64,000 bases of DNA from Paenibacillus alvei DSM 29 (GCF_000293805.1 NZ_AMBZ01000001.1:1144001-1208000); one strand, 5' to 3'. Shown: positions 26,632 to 37,245, counted from the first letter of the stretch. Notes: generated by a model not told the origin, from the letters alone. Program-made: numbers and translations.

Positions 26632-27867
26632 TTATTCAGCCTTTTTCAACACGATAACCGCGTTATGTCCGCCGAAGCCGAAGGAATTAGATAGACCCAC
26701 CTTCAAGTTTGCTTTACGTGCTTCATGAGGGACATAATCCAAATCACAATGCGGGTCTGGGTTCTCCAAATTAATCGTGGGTGGAATGACGCCATCCTGT
26801 AAGCTTTTTACGAGCGCAATCGCCTCCGTTCCCCCAGCAGCCCCCAGCATATGGCCCATTATCGACTTGTTTGCTGTAATCGGAATACGACTGGCATATT
26901 CGCCGAACATTTTTTTGATAGCCATCGTTTCGGCCAGATCGCCAACCTCCGTACTCGTTGCATGTGCGCTAATGACATCAACATCCTCGGCAGAAATTGA
27001 TGCATCATGCAATGCCGTTCTCATTGCGAGATAAGCACCGCGTCCTTCAGGGTGTGTAGCGACAATATGGTATGCATCGGAACTTACCCCGTATCCGAGA
27101 ACCTCTGCATAGATTCGCGCTTCTCTTCGCAAAGCGTGCGACAACGATTCCAAAATGAGCACGCCCGCACCCTCAGACATGACGAATCCATCCCGATCCA
27201 TATCGAAAGGGCGGCTTGCCTTCGTCGGATCATCATTCCTTGTTGATAATGCCGTTGCATTACTGAAGCTGGCTAATGACAAGTCAGTAACCGCCGCTTC
27301 CGTTCCGCCTGCAAATACGATGTCCGCCCCACCAGAGCGAATGAGGCGGAAGGCCTCGCCAATCGCCGTATTTCCGATCGCACAAGCAGACACATGGGAC
27401 ATCGTTGGTCCAAGTGCTCCCCATTTAATGCTGATCTGCGCTGAGGCTGCATTCGCCATCATGGCTGGCACCAAGGTCGGACTGACTCTGCCGGGACCTC
27501 TGCTGCGCAGCACATCGACATTTTCAATCAAGGATTCAATTCCGCCAATGCCTGATCCCACATATACGCCTAAGCGCTCTGGATCAATCTCATCCAACAC
27601 CAGCCCAGAATCCGCCCACGCCTGTTCTGCAGCCGCAAGTGCATATTGAGTAAATCGATCCAACCGTCTTGCTTCTTTGCGCCCGAAAAGCTCATCTCCA
27701 TCAAACTCACGAACAAGACCGGCAATTTTCGTCTTATGGCCGCTTACATCGAATGTATCTATAGTGGAAATCCCCGACTTTCCGGCAACTAAGTTCTGCC
27801 AAAACGTTTCTACATCATTTCCTACTGGGGAGATTACCCCTAATCCTGTAATGACTACGGGCTCCAT
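26632..27867 (-). CDS. fabF: Beta-ketoacyl-ACP synthase II
   Basis: FabF extends acyl chains by decarboxylative condensation with malonyl-ACP. The 411-residue protein keeps the catalytic triad Cys162 (SACAIG), His302 (AHATSTEVGD) and His339 (KSIMGHMLGAAGG), and the N-terminal ITGLGVISPVGN. It stands alone, without acpP or fabG neighbours, so it could be a second copy next to a main fab cluster elsewhere. The ATG follows AGGAGGGATATAG. A FapR-like half-site lies upstream at 28042. Confidence 0.95.
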   Translation of the reverse strand: MEPVVITGLGVISPVGNDVETFWQNLVAGKSGISTIDTFDVSGHKTKIAGLVREFDGDELFGRKEARRLDRFTQYALAAAEQAWADSGLVLDEIDPERLGVYVGSGIGGIESLIENVDVLRSRGPGRVSPTLVPAMMANAASAQISIKWGALGPTMSHVSACAIGNTAIGEAFRLIRSGGADIVFAGGTEAAVTDLSLASFSNATALSTRNDDPTKASRPFDMDRDGFVMSEGAGVLILESLSHALRREARIYAEVLGYGVSSDAYHIVATHPEGRGAYLAMRTALHDASISAEDVDVISAHATSTEVGDLAETMAIKKMFGEYASRIPITANKSIMGHMLGAAGGTEAIALVKSLQDGVIPPTINLENPDPHCDLDYVPHEARKANLKVGLSNSFGFGGHNAVIVLKKAE

Positions 27868-28028
27868 CTATATCCCTCCTTTAGTAATGTAATCGTATAA
27901 GCCTATGTCTCTACTGTCTTCTTGTAAATGTGTATCTGCTCAACATTTTCAAGAACCATCTCATGGATCATGCCACTCAACGGTTTACGATATTGTCACA
28001 CAGGTATTATCCTATTACAAGTTGTTGG

Positions 28029-28059
28029 TTATACTAGTATAATTAGTACCTGAATCTAC
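28029..28059 (-). promoter_or_regulatory. Palindrome and FapR-like site upstream of fabF
   Basis: TTATACTAGTATAA (28029-28042) is a perfect 14-base palindrome. It runs into ATTAGTACCTG (28042-28052), identical to the left half of FapR operators that control Bacillus fab genes; the right half is degenerate. The distance to fabF is about 170 bases. The rest of the 353-base gap to the next gene shows nothing else clear. Confidence 0.4.
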
Positions 28060-28220
28060 TCTGTATCCTAAATCAACTACGGCGTTAAGACGTTAGCAGT
28101 GAGCGAATTAGAACGCTATCCACTGTATCTCAATTGCATCTATCGTTGACAGCATTAGGAATCTATTTCTATAATAAAGGAAACAAACGTTCGCAATTCA
28201 TGGACAGAGAGGTTAATGTC

Positions 28221-28831
28221 ATGACTACCTTCAAAGCAGCTCTAGCCCAAGCTTATGATCAGGATGCTCAGCGAAGATCCAGCAAGTCGTTACGTTCTTG
28301 GAAAATAAATGAGCGGGCAGCATTTTGTGATCTTGTAAAACACGAGAGGAAATCGACGCTGTTAGAGATTGGTGCAGGAACCGGTATCGATAGTGCTTAT
28401 TTTCAGCAAAACGGAATACAGGTTACCTCTATCGATCTGTCGAATGAATCCGTAAAAAAGTGCGTTGAAAGAGGATTAAATGCGAAAGTGATGGATTTTT
28501 ATCATATGTCCATCCCAGAACATAGCTTTGAAGCGATCTATGCATTGAACTGCTTACTGCATGCTCCGAAAAAAGATCTTGCACAGATTTTACAGGGAAT
28601 AAACCGAGTGCTTGCTCCAAATGGTTTACTCTTTATTGGCTTATATGGCGGATATGACTCAGAAGGAATGTGGGAGAAAGATTGGTGCGATCCGAAGCGA
28701 TTTTTTCTTTTCACACAGACGAATCCATTCAGCAGGTGATTTCCCGCTGGTTTCAAATCGAGGATTTCCACACTGTTCCTGTAGATGATGATAAATTGCA
28801 TTTTCAATCATTTACGCTGCGTAAATGTTAA
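28221..28831 (+). pseudogene. SAM-dependent methyltransferase, frameshifted
   Basis: The first frame (to 28739) encodes a class I methyltransferase with motif I LLEIGAGTGIDSAYF, acidic loop VTSIDLSNE and YALNCLLHAP. It then runs out of frame at six T (28701-28706) and stops. Reading on with one extra T gives RFFSFHTDESIQQ, then ISRWFQIEDFHTV and a stop at 28831, which is the normal end for this family. A one-base loss in the T-run explains it, either a real mutation or a sequence error. The start at 28221 follows AGAGAGG. The substrate is unknown. Confidence 0.82.
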
Positions 28832-28943
28832 TCAAGGATGCAGCATTGCTAGGCGTTCATCTTTCATAACCCGACGCTAAGAGAATCGATAATTCTACAT
28901 AAGCGAAACAAATGTACTACTAGCTTGTATTAGGAGGATAGCC

Positions 28944-29798
28944 ATGTCAAATCAAACTAGATTGGAAGCCCTGTCTACCTTCCTCAAATCCAAGCGCTCG
29001 ATCATACAACCTCAATCTGTTGGATTGCCGGCTGGAACCAGGCGCCGAACACCCGGCCTGCGCAGAGAAGAGGTAGCCCAATTGGCGGGAGTCAGCACGA
29101 CTTGGTATACCTGGCTGGAGCAAGGGCGAGATATTACGGTATCTCCATCTGTACTGGATGCTATAGCAGCCGCCCTACAATTGAATCAGGATGAGCGCAA
29201 ATATTTGTATGATCTAGCACTAGAGAAACATATGAACACCCCGCAGCAAGAATTTAGCATCACGAAGATACCACCGTCGCTTGGGAAAATATTGAGCGAG
29301 CTGACATATTGCCCAACGATTATTACGGATCGGCACTTCCATATTGTCGGTTGGAATGCCGCCGCGGCCTACGTATTTCTCGATTTCGAACAGCTTCCAT
29401 TAGAGCAGCGCAACTTAATCCGGCTCGTCTTCACCAGAAAAGAGCTGCGCTCGTTAGCTGTCAATTGGGACCACTTTGTTAAAGGCTTCTTAGCTATGTT
29501 CCGAGCTTACTACGGTCAGTATGTAGGAGACGAATGGTATACGAATTTCGTGGAGCAAATGTCCAAGCTTCATCCCGAATTCCATGCATTGTGGGAAGCG
29601 AGCCCAGTCAGCATCGCCCCTGATGTTACCATCGAATTCCGGCATGCGAAGGCTGGCAAGATGCTGTTCAACCTTACTTCACTGCTCTTGCAGGGGAACA
29701 TGGACTTGCGCTGCAGCGTATTTACCCCGATTGAGCATTCCTCTACCGAGGAAAAGCTGATCCGATTTATGAGAAAAGATGAACTACAGCATGAGTAG
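28944..29798 (+). CDS. XRE-type regulator with MmyB-like ligand domain
   Basis: The 284-residue protein has a helix-turn-helix at residues 30-75 (PGLRREEVAQLAGVS, TWYTWLEQGRDI) and a C-terminal MmyB-like PAS-related domain (ILSELTYCPTIITDRHFHIVGWNAAA region). These regulators often control an adjacent dehydrogenase or transporter and may bind fatty acids. Here the neighbours are a methyltransferase and a metalloprotease-like gene, so the target is not clear. A ribosome site AGGAGG precedes the ATG. Confidence 0.9.
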   Translation: MSNQTRLEALSTFLKSKRSIIQPQSVGLPAGTRRRTPGLRREEVAQLAGVSTTWYTWLEQGRDITVSPSVLDAIAAALQLNQDERKYLYDLALEKHMNTPQQEFSITKIPPSLGKILSELTYCPTIITDRHFHIVGWNAAAAYVFLDFEQLPLEQRNLIRLVFTRKELRSLAVNWDHFVKGFLAMFRAYYGQYVGDEWYTNFVEQMSKLHPEFHALWEASPVSIAPDVTIEFRHAKAGKMLFNLTSLLLQGNMDLRCSVFTPIEHSSTEEKLIRFMRKDELQHE

Positions 29799-29859
29799 CG
29801 ACCAAGATACAATAGACACAAGAGCAACACCCAACAAGGTCGATGAACAATAAAGGATA

Positions 29860-29894
29860 AAGACCCTAGGCAGAAGTCCTTTGCTTAGGGTCTT
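29860..29894. terminator. Convergent terminator
   Basis: AAGACCCTA and TAGGGTCTT form the outer stem with inner GCA/TGC pairing. It ends the MmyB-type regulator transcript and, on the other strand, the DUF2268-like gene. Confidence 0.8.
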
Positions 29895-29937
29895 ACATGA
29901 CCTAACTAAGGGGTCAAGCTTTCCATCCCATAAAAGT

Positions 29938-30831
29938 TTACAACAGTCCGCTCCCTTGGATGATGACCTCCGTGGGCAGCAAAGTCGCTTCATAAATAGA
30001 TACATGGTTCCTCTTCAAGAAGGACTGAACAAGGTGATAGCCAACCGCATATCCGGCACCCGCAGGCAATCCGACCGTTGGATAACCTTCACGCTCAGCC
30101 GCTTCATCACCGAACATATAGCTGCTCACCTCGGCAAACCCCTTCGTATCCAATGCTCCACGGATAACCTCAAAACAATTATCCAACTCCTCGCCCTGTA
30201 TATTTGTGACCCATGGACCAAGCAGTTCCTCTCCATACATCACAGTTGCGAAGGAATCTGCCAAGCCTTCAATGATCATATAATCGCCCACCGTTACATC
30301 TCCATGGTTCCAATCGAAATAGGAGAAGCGGATGTTATGATGGAACTCGTGAGCGATTAGCGCCGGCAGTCGCGGAATATTGTAGCTGTTCGGATCCAGG
30401 ATAATGAGAACATATCCCGGAATTCCGCCAAATCCGGTATAGCCCTGCTGGCTGCTAAGCTTGTCAGGATCAGCAATGTACGCGCCGAGTCTCACTTCCT
30501 CTGCCCTTACTGCCAGCCCCGCCGAGTCTATGCGGTGGATACATTCCAACAAGGTCTCCTTCGCAACCTCCAGAATGCGGATTTCCTCTAGACACTTCCT
30601 TGCCTTCTCGATCCCTTCCTGATGCTGAAGCGAAAGGAATCCCAGCATTTGAGTGGCCATTATCACATCATAGCCGTTCGGCTGCTTCGCTGTTATGGGT
30701 ACATGAATGGTCTCCCACATCGACTGAAATGGCTTCATCATCGCATGCCTGAAATAGTCATCTCTCTTCTCTGGCGGCATCGCTGCCAATGCTTCATACT
30801 GACTTAACGTGTCTTCAACGTGAATATTCAT
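29938..30831 (-). CDS. DUF2268-like putative zinc-dependent protease
   Basis: The 297-residue protein has the zinc metallopeptidase motif HEFHHNIR (HExxH) and, about 30 residues later, an EGLADSFA segment that supplies a third ligand in this kind of protease. No signal peptide is visible, so it is probably cytoplasmic. The family (DUF2268, gluzincin-like) has no settled role. It lies downstream of the gerC-type gene on the same strand with a gap of 132 bases and could be read from the germination operon. Confidence 0.85.
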   Translation of the reverse strand: MNIHVEDTLSQYEALAAMPPEKRDDYFRHAMMKPFQSMWETIHVPITAKQPNGYDVIMATQMLGFLSLQHQEGIEKARKCLEEIRILEVAKETLLECIHRIDSAGLAVRAEEVRLGAYIADPDKLSSQQGYTGFGGIPGYVLIILDPNSYNIPRLPALIAHEFHHNIRFSYFDWNHGDVTVGDYMIIEGLADSFATVMYGEELLGPWVTNIQGEELDNCFEVIRGALDTKGFAEVSSYMFGDEAAEREGYPTVGLPAGAGYAVGYHLVQSFLKRNHVSIYEATLLPTEVIIQGSGLL

Positions 30832-30963
30832 AAGGTTTCACCTGCAGCTCTTCATGGTATACTCCTTCCCGATAGGGCGGAATACCATCAGGCTACATCA
30901 TCACGTTACGTGAGAGTCAATCGTTCAACTCGGAAAAAAGGTAACCAAAAATCGCGAACTCTA

Positions 30964-32103
30964 TTATTCAATCGTACCTGTTCGGACAATGTTCACCTCG
31001 ACTTGAGGTTGAATGCTCGCCTCTGGGAACATCTTCTTCCACTTTTCATATGTCAGTTCGGAGTGCCTTACTGAGCTGCGGTATACCTCGCCGAAGCCAA
31101 TTGCATCCGATCCGATGCGCTGGAGCTTTTTAATGAGCCTGTCTGTTTCCTTTGTTAATGTCTCCCCTATTTTCTGTTGAAGCAGCTTACTGGACTGCGG
31201 TTGGCTTAAATCATATTCATCGGTAATTTCCTGCAGCTCCACATTGATGCGTAGATTGGCTTGGAATTTCAGTGGAGAAGTCGAGAGGAGACGGATATGT
31301 TCCTTGCTTCCAAGGTTAGATATGATTACTCGCACATGACCATCCGCCTTTCGATTTTCATGTAGATAAGGTCGAAGCTCATCGCGGTCAATTTTGATCT
31401 CTTTTAAAGTTGCTGTTCTCCCAAGAAATAGCTTAAGCAAAAAACCTTCTCCCGCTCCGATCGTTCCAACGACCCTATCATCTTGAAACAAAGCCAAACC
31501 TAAAATTTCAACTCCATTTGACAGCTTGCGCAATATCGGCAGTACCGGATCCCTGCCGGCGCTATAGAAGGCGCTCCGATAATCATGGACCGTGCAAGAA
31601 GGCACCCAATCATCTTGAATATGCTGCTGCAGCATTTCATACAAAAACGTTCCGATGTTCGGAATTTGATCATAATTATGATTCAGCAGTTCATGAGACG
31701 GTCCTTCACTTATGGACAGGAAAATCATATCTCCGAAGAATGGATCCCGAGTCAAGTTCTCGACAACATCTGTTATTCCTTGCTTGCCCAGCTTGTCATC
31801 AAAGACAACGACACGAACCTGCCCGTTTACAAGTGTATGGGACAATTGGCGATTATTGTTGATTCGAGCTCCCTTGCTGCTGCTCGCAATACAAGACACA
31901 ATCTTGGTCTTCTTCTTCGCCTCGGGCTCAGGATTTGTAAGAACTGAAGTAACTGTCAGCTTGCCTTCAGGCAATGCATCATACCCGATCGCCACACTTA
32001 GCCCCAGCTTCTCCAGTACGCTAGTCTGTACACAGCTTGTAAGAAGCACTAGCATCAAGAACACACAAATCATCTTGAATATACATTGGTACAACAACTT
32101 CAC
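30964..32103 (-). CDS. Ger(x)C-family spore germination lipoprotein
   Basis: The 379-residue protein is the GerC subunit of a GerA-type germinant receptor. It has a lipoprotein signal with lipobox LLTSC, the N-terminal LEKLGLSVAIGYD motif and a C-terminal domain ending in EVYRSSVRHSELTYEKWKK. It is anchored at the outer side of the spore inner membrane. The start is GTG at 32103, overlapping the stop of the B subunit as GTGA, with GGGGAG upstream. Confidence 0.94.
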   Translation of the reverse strand: MKLLYQCIFKMICVFLMLVLLTSCVQTSVLEKLGLSVAIGYDALPEGKLTVTSVLTNPEPEAKKKTKIVSCIASSSKGARINNNRQLSHTLVNGQVRVVVFDDKLGKQGITDVVENLTRDPFFGDMIFLSISEGPSHELLNHNYDQIPNIGTFLYEMLQQHIQDDWVPSCTVHDYRSAFYSAGRDPVLPILRKLSNGVEILGLALFQDDRVVGTIGAGEGFLLKLFLGRTATLKEIKIDRDELRPYLHENRKADGHVRVIISNLGSKEHIRLLSTSPLKFQANLRINVELQEITDEYDLSQPQSSKLLQQKIGETLTKETDRLIKKLQRIGSDAIGFGEVYRSSVRHSELTYEKWKKMFPEASIQPQVEVNIVRTGTIE

Positions 32104-33209
32104 TGAGCATCACTCCCCTTTTCCCGTTTTCGCCACTGAACTACATACGTCATTACGTACAAGAGGAGAGGATAACAATACGATAGTATAACAGAGTAGA
32201 GGCCAATAAAATCATTCAGCCGATTTACTTGCTCCCGATTATGCAGAAAGCTGGATACTACCATGACAATGGCGGCCAAGCCATATAACGTCAGCTTCTC
32301 ATTCCAGCCGAACAGCTGTACAGTGCCGCGCAGTATATTCCAAGCCAGCTGCATAATACCAGGCAGCACAACTAACATCCAGAAGGGAATGGCGATGAAC
32401 TCAATCCGCTCCAAGAAAGGATATTTGATAATTTTCAATAGATTGATGGAACCCCAGATCGTGCGCAGCATCTGATTCTCACTGAAGTAGACGATCGACA
32501 CGATCATAATAAACAAGTACAGAATGTTGGTGAAAAGCACGCTCGCTTGGGCGTAGCGCATCACCTTGTCTTTATCCTTCACATGACGGTACAGCATAAA
32601 AATAACTTCGAACCCAGTAATCGTAAAACCCATCTTAATAGCCCCTACGACAATATGCTGAGCAGTCGTATCATAAATCGGCAGTATCCGGCTCCACTCC
32701 ACATATCGGATTGGATAATTGAACAAGAGGGAGGTAGTGATAATTAAGAAAAAGCTGATAAAGCAGGTCTGCAAAATGACCTGAATCCCACCCAAGCTGC
32801 CATACACCATAAGCACAACCAATATGAGCGAGAGCAGCCATGTCGGAAAATCAGGGAAAATCCACGACTGAATGGCTTCAATATACGTCCTGACAATTGT
32901 TGTCATATTGTTAAGAAAATAGAGCATCATGCAAATACTCAATACTCCGCCAACCCACTTGCCGAACAGCACTTGTTGGATGCCGTACAGGTCGAGTGTT
33001 TGATGCATATCCAAGGTTTTGACCATAATCCAAATAATCAAGTGGGTGGCGATCCCTACAAGCAGAACAGACATCCATGCATCATGTCCCGCCTCCTTAT
33101 ATATATACCGTTGAAATCCGAAAATCCCTACACCAATCTGCACGTTGCATACGAGGAACAGCAGCATGTAGGCCTTGAATTGATATTTGTGGGGTGTCCC
33201 GATATTCAT
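32100..33209 (-). CDS. GerB-type spore germination permease
   Basis: The 369-residue integral membrane protein has about ten hydrophobic segments and belongs to the GerAB/GerKB family, distant relatives of amino-acid permeases. It is thought to bind the germinant. Recognisable parts are FQRYIYKEAGHDAWMSVL near the N-terminus and LGGIQVILQTC in the middle. It lies between the A and C subunits, with an 18-base gap and a four-base overlap. Confidence 0.93.
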   Translation of the reverse strand: MNIGTPHKYQFKAYMLLFLVCNVQIGVGIFGFQRYIYKEAGHDAWMSVLLVGIATHLIIWIMVKTLDMHQTLDLYGIQQVLFGKWVGGVLSICMMLYFLNNMTTIVRTYIEAIQSWIFPDFPTWLLSLILVVLMVYGSLGGIQVILQTCFISFFLIITTSLLFNYPIRYVEWSRILPIYDTTAQHIVVGAIKMGFTITGFEVIFMLYRHVKDKDKVMRYAQASVLFTNILYLFIMIVSIVYFSENQMLRTIWGSINLLKIIKYPFLERIEFIAIPFWMLVVLPGIMQLAWNILRGTVQLFGWNEKLTLYGLAAIVMVVSSFLHNREQVNRLNDFIGLYSVILSYCYPLLLYVMTYVVQWRKREKGSDAQ

Positions 33210-33227
33210 CTTATCACCTACAAATGA

Positions 33228-34682
33228 CTAATTATCGATTTTTCCCGTCCACAGCGAACGGATGGAGATGGATCGGATAAATTTACGAAGCTTTTGCCCG
33301 TTTGGGGTCAAGCTATCCGGTTCAGGAAGCAGTACCTCATCATAGGCTAAGTCGGAATGCTTAATAGGGTGAACTGGTGAAAAAAAAGGTCTGCCGAAGC
33401 TCGTCTGGCGAATCAGGTGCATCGCTACCAAGGCTGTTACAAATACAATACCTATGCTGCCCCAGATGCCAGCAAAGAGAACCAACGGATACCGGACAAG
33501 CCGCAGGCTGCTGCTCATCAAGTAATCTGGTGTTGCGAAAGAGCCAAGTGCCGCAAGGGCTACCAGCATAATTAGAATATTGCTTGTAAATCCGGCTTGA
33601 ACCGCTGCTTGCCCAATGACGATACCGCCAACAATACCCATCGTCTGTCCAACCTTAGTCGGCAGCCGGGCGCCGGCTTCCCGCAGCAGCTCCATCGTTA
33701 CTTCTAGGATCAACGTCTCAAATAAAGGAGGAAACGGGACTCTGGATCGTGATTCAATCAAAGATACGAGCAAGGAGGAGGGAATCATTTCATAATGAAA
33801 AGTAAGTGCAGCAACATAGGCTGGTGTTAAAAATACAGAAATAATTAATGCAACCATTCGCAGTGCACGAATAAATGTCCCAATTCCCCATCCTAAATAG
33901 CGATCTTCCATCGACAAGAAGAAATCAATGAATTCGCTCGGACCTACGATCACAAGCGGACTCCCATCCAACAGAATGATGATTTTGCCTTCAAGCAGAG
34001 AATGGCTCGCCAAATCAATACGTTCTGTCAGCATCAATTGCGGGAATACACTCAAATCATTATCTTGGATCATGTGCAAAAACTCCGAGCTGCCCGTCAC
34101 ATCATTGAGGCGAAGCCGCTTAATACGTTGACGCACCAGTTCAACCCTATCCTGGCTAACTCGATCCGCCATAAACATAAGATTGACCGTCGTATTTCGC
34201 TTGTTGCCAATTTTATATTCTTCGCTGCACAGATTCTTATCCGGGATGGAATTCCTCAGCAAAGCCGTATTCGTTCCAATTGACTCTGTAAAGGCAAGCA
34301 TTGGACCTAGGATGGTCGTTTCATTCTCTGGCGAAGTAAGAGGGCGTTTTGGCAGGTTCGCCACATTCGCCGCAATTCCAGCCTGCGGCGTAGCGATATA
34401 GACCCACCCCTTCACGATCAGAGGGATGCAATCCAGAACGGAAGTTATATCAATGAGCTCTCCAACGGGAAGAAGACTGTTCAATTCCTCGCGTGATGGC
34501 GTCTCATCAAGCTGCTGCAAGGGAATAATAATGGAGGTATGAAGCTGCTGCAAATCTACATGCTCAGGCATATAGCATAGAGCAACACTAGGCAAAATAC
34601 TTCTTACAACAAGGTTGACGCGATGATGAAATTGTGCCGATACTTGTTCCTGTAGGTAAGCTGCAAAATCGAAGTCCGCCAT
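33228..34682 (-). CDS. GerA-type spore germination protein
   Basis: The 484-residue protein is the A subunit of a germinant receptor: a soluble N-terminal domain of about 230 residues (NKRNTTVNLMFMADRV), then IILLDGSPLVIVGPSEF, ESRSRVPFPPLFETLILEVTMELLREAG and four to five membrane helices. With the B and C subunits it forms a complete receptor that starts germination on sensing small nutrients. The ATG follows CAGGAGGG. Confidence 0.95.
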   Translation of the reverse strand: MADFDFAAYLQEQVSAQFHHRVNLVVRSILPSVALCYMPEHVDLQQLHTSIIIPLQQLDETPSREELNSLLPVGELIDITSVLDCIPLIVKGWVYIATPQAGIAANVANLPKRPLTSPENETTILGPMLAFTESIGTNTALLRNSIPDKNLCSEEYKIGNKRNTTVNLMFMADRVSQDRVELVRQRIKRLRLNDVTGSSEFLHMIQDNDLSVFPQLMLTERIDLASHSLLEGKIIILLDGSPLVIVGPSEFIDFFLSMEDRYLGWGIGTFIRALRMVALIISVFLTPAYVAALTFHYEMIPSSLLVSLIESRSRVPFPPLFETLILEVTMELLREAGARLPTKVGQTMGIVGGIVIGQAAVQAGFTSNILIMLVALAALGSFATPDYLMSSSLRLVRYPLVLFAGIWGSIGIVFVTALVAMHLIRQTSFGRPFFSPVHPIKHSDLAYDEVLLPEPDSLTPNGQKLRKFIRSISIRSLWTGKIDN

Positions 34683-34740
34683 GAATCTACCCTCCTGTAA
34701 TCACATTGATGAAATTGGCAAGCATGCTGGATGTAAGACA

Positions 34741-34770
34741 AATTATTCCCTGCTAGAAGCAAAATCATGC
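34741..34770 (-). promoter_or_regulatory. Candidate sigma-G promoter of the germination operon
   Basis: On the minus strand GCATG (34766-34770), an 18-base spacer and AATAATT (34741-34747) resemble the forespore sigma-G consensus GMATR-N18-CATNNTA. Transcription would begin about 50 bases before the A subunit gene. Confidence 0.4.
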
Positions 34771-34786
34771 GATTATTGCCAGCCAA

Positions 34787-34818
34787 TAAAAAACCGATAC
34801 CTGAGATAGGTACCGGTT
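34787..34818 (-). terminator. Terminator of the chemoreceptor gene
   Basis: AACCGATACC and GGTACCGGTT form a near-perfect ten-pair stem with loop TGAGATA; on the minus strand it is followed by six T. Confidence 0.9.
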
Positions 34819-34850
34819 CAAGCACTGTATAATCTAGTTGTCAAAATAGA

Positions 34851-36500
34851 TTAAAATTTAAATTTCGTCAACGATTCCTGCAATCCCATTGCCATGCGCT
34901 TGAATTCCTCAGCCGAGCTTGCCAGCTCTTCCATAACCGCATTCTGCTCTTCGGTAGCAGCAGCAATCGATTGCACACTTGAAGCGGATTCCTCCGAAAT
35001 GGCCACAACTCCCTGAACACGCTCAAGCATGTCTTGAGAGCTAATATTGACCTCCTGGACGATTGCCTCGACCATGCTGGCTAGATTGGATATTTCCTGC
35101 ATCATCGCCACAATGGCGTGGAAGACATCGCCCGTCTCATTTACACTTTGAATGGCAGATTGGACGAAATGATTGCTCTTATCCATTGTCTCGGCTGCAT
35201 TTCCCGTTTCGGACTGAACTTCTCCAATAATCTGCTGAATTTCAAGAGCGGCCTGATTCGATTGATCAGCCAGCTTGCGAACTTCATCCGCTACAACCGC
35301 AAAGCCTCTGCCATGCTCCCCTGCCCGGGCTGCTTCAATCGCAGCATTCAATGCAAGCAGATTTGTTTGCCCCGCAATATCAGTAATAATCGTTAGAATT
35401 TCGCCGACCTTATCGGATTTTTGCTGCAAGCTGTTCATCATGCCCGTGCTTGCTTCCACATTATCAGACAGCTGCTTCATATGGCTGATCGTTTCATTGA
35501 CGATGTCGTTGCCATGCACAACCTTATCATTGGCTTTCGTGAATTCGCCTGTAATCGTCTTCACAGTTTGATCCACTTCGCCGATTGCCATCGTCACATC
35601 CTCGATCATTTGACCGACCTCAGCAAGCTTCTTGGCCTGCTCGTCCACGCCCATTGATATATCTTGCAGCGAAATTGTAATCTGCTCCGATGATTTGCTC
35701 GTTTCCTGCGAGCTGATTGCAAAGTCATTCGAGGTCGTATTAATGTTCTCACTTGTATCGACAACATGATCGACCAATCCCTTCAGATTGACTCTCATGC
35801 TTGTAAAGCTGCGCGCTACATTGCCCCAAATGTCTTTGCGTTGTTCCGTCATTCCTACTTGATGCGAAAAGTCACCCGATCCTATATGTTCAACAGCACG
35901 TGATACTTTATGTATCGGCTTAATAAACAGGCGATCCACCAGTACCCAAGTTACGCCACAGATGGCGAGCAAGGAACTAATAATCACCGCCAACATGAGC
36001 CAATTATAAGAGGCAAGACTATTGTCAAAATCATCATAATTCGAAACGGCGACTACCGTATAGTCCCCTGCTTTTGCCGCATATGCATATCCGCCGAGTC
36101 CATCGCTTAGCTTGACTTCATTCTGCTCGCCTGTAATGAGCGGCTGCAGGCTGCCCTCTGTTTCCTTAGTCAGACCCTTTCCGGAACGGGCTATTACCTT
36201 GCCATTCTTAACAAGCAAGGAAGAGCTGTTCTCCTTATAAGCGATCAAATTCAATACCGCCTTCGGATCATCCTTGCCCTGCTGAATGACGAGCTTTCCA
36301 ATTTGCCGAACGGCTGTATGGGTATCTTCGACCATGATGTCGTTCACGACATTTTTAATAAAGCTTGCATTCACCATGCTGGTCGCCACAATGACAAGCA
36401 GAGTAATAAGACTGATAGGCAATAATATCCGCGCTAACAGTGATTGAAAACAGCGATTCCATAACGCACGTATTCGTTCGTTCATAGATTGAGATTTCAT
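34851..36500 (-). CDS. Methyl-accepting chemotaxis protein
   Basis: The receptor (549 residues) has a membrane segment near residues 20-45, an extracellular single-Cache-like sensor of about 125 residues, a second membrane segment ([21 protein letters not shown]), a HAMP linker and the cytoplasmic signalling hairpin with [19 protein letters not shown]. It should signal to CheA/CheW; the ligand is unknown. A GTG at 36509 is in frame, but the ATG at 36500 is better spaced from AAAAGG. Confidence 0.94.
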   Translation of the reverse strand: MKSQSMNERIRALWNRCFQSLLARILLPISLITLLVIVATSMVNASFIKNVVNDIMVEDTHTAVRQIGKLVIQQGKDDPKAVLNLIAYKENSSSLLVKNGKVIARSGKGLTKETEGSLQPLITGEQNEVKLSDGLGGYAYAAKAGDYTVVAVSNYDDFDNSLASYNWLMLAVIISSLLAICGVTWVLVDRLFIKPIHKVSRAVEHIGSGDFSHQVGMTEQRKDIWGNVARSFTSMRVNLKGLVDHVVDTSENINTTSNDFAISSQETSKSSEQITISLQDISMGVDEQAKKLAEVGQMIEDVTMAIGEVDQTVKTITGEFTKANDKVVHGNDIVNETISHMKQLSDNVEASTGMMNSLQQKSDKVGEILTIITDIAGQTNLLALNAAIEAARAGEHGRGFAVVADEVRKLADQSNQAALEIQQIIGEVQSETGNAAETMDKSNHFVQSAIQSVNETGDVFHAIVAMMQEISNLASMVEAIVQEVNISSQDMLERVQGVVAISEESASSVQSIAAATEEQNAVMEELASSAEEFKRMAMGLQESLTKFKF

Positions 36501-36582
36501 TCCTGTCACACCTTTTATGTAATAGGGTATTCTTATATACTACGCGTAGTTGGTCATTGCACTTGCTCTAGTTACTCGTTAC

Positions 36583-36615
36583 AAAAAGACCTGCCCGTCC
36601 GAAAACGGGCAGGTC
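36583..36615 (-). terminator. Terminator of the small STAS-like gene
   Basis: GACCTGCCCGT and ACGGGCAGGTC form a perfect 11-pair stem with loop CCGAAA, followed on the minus strand by five T. Confidence 0.93.
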
Positions 36616-36662
36616 ATCCCTTTATTGTCCTTGCTTATGAAGAATAAAGAATAAAGACGATA

Positions 36663-37020
36663 TTACAAGCTATCCAAATAGCGATCTGCTTCTTCGTAGC
36701 TTTGTGCTACGCCATAAGCGCCGCCAAGATCTTTAACCAAGCGGGACAATTGCAGCTTCGTCAATGCAGAGCTTACGATCATGGAAGATCCTTTGTTTTT
36801 TGGTAGCCATGTAATCGCGCAAACCTGACAAATAGTCATTAACGTCAGCTGGTGCTGGTTGTGCCTTTGCCATGTCGATGCAGAACGTATAGCCTTCTTT
36901 CGCTTTATCCACTTCTTTGCGAACAGCCATATCGTACTCTTTCGCTTCCTCAATTGTCATCATGCCTTCAAGCTTCACATACACACGGTTTTTAACTGCA
37001 TCAAATTTTGTTTCGAACAT
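36663..37020 (-). pseudogene. Small STAS/SpoIIAA-like protein, frameshifted
   Basis: The first frame gives MFETKFDAVKNRVYVKLEG to DYMATKK, and the second frame continues with GSSMIVSSALTKL and ends YEEADRYLDSL. Joined, they form a protein of about 119 residues resembling small STAS-like proteins. The frame is lost at six T (36796-36801, A6 on the coding strand): removing one base or adding two restores it. A strong ribosome site AGGAGGAG and a perfect terminator flank it, arguing that the gene is functional in the organism. Function unknown. Confidence 0.75.
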
Positions 37021-37245
37021 AGTAAATCTCCTCCTAGATGTAAATGATTCATAGTATGTTGTTCAAACCATTGCTCAACTGCTCATACTGAATATTACTC
37101 AATATGTCGCCTCATGCCAATGCTTATTGCTATTTTTCCTGTTACATAAAATCAAATTATCTGATTGCCGACTATCCGCAACCAGACTCTTCCAGCTATG
37201 CTCGATGTCCATCCCCCCTGCACAGAATATCCCCAGAACGATTCT

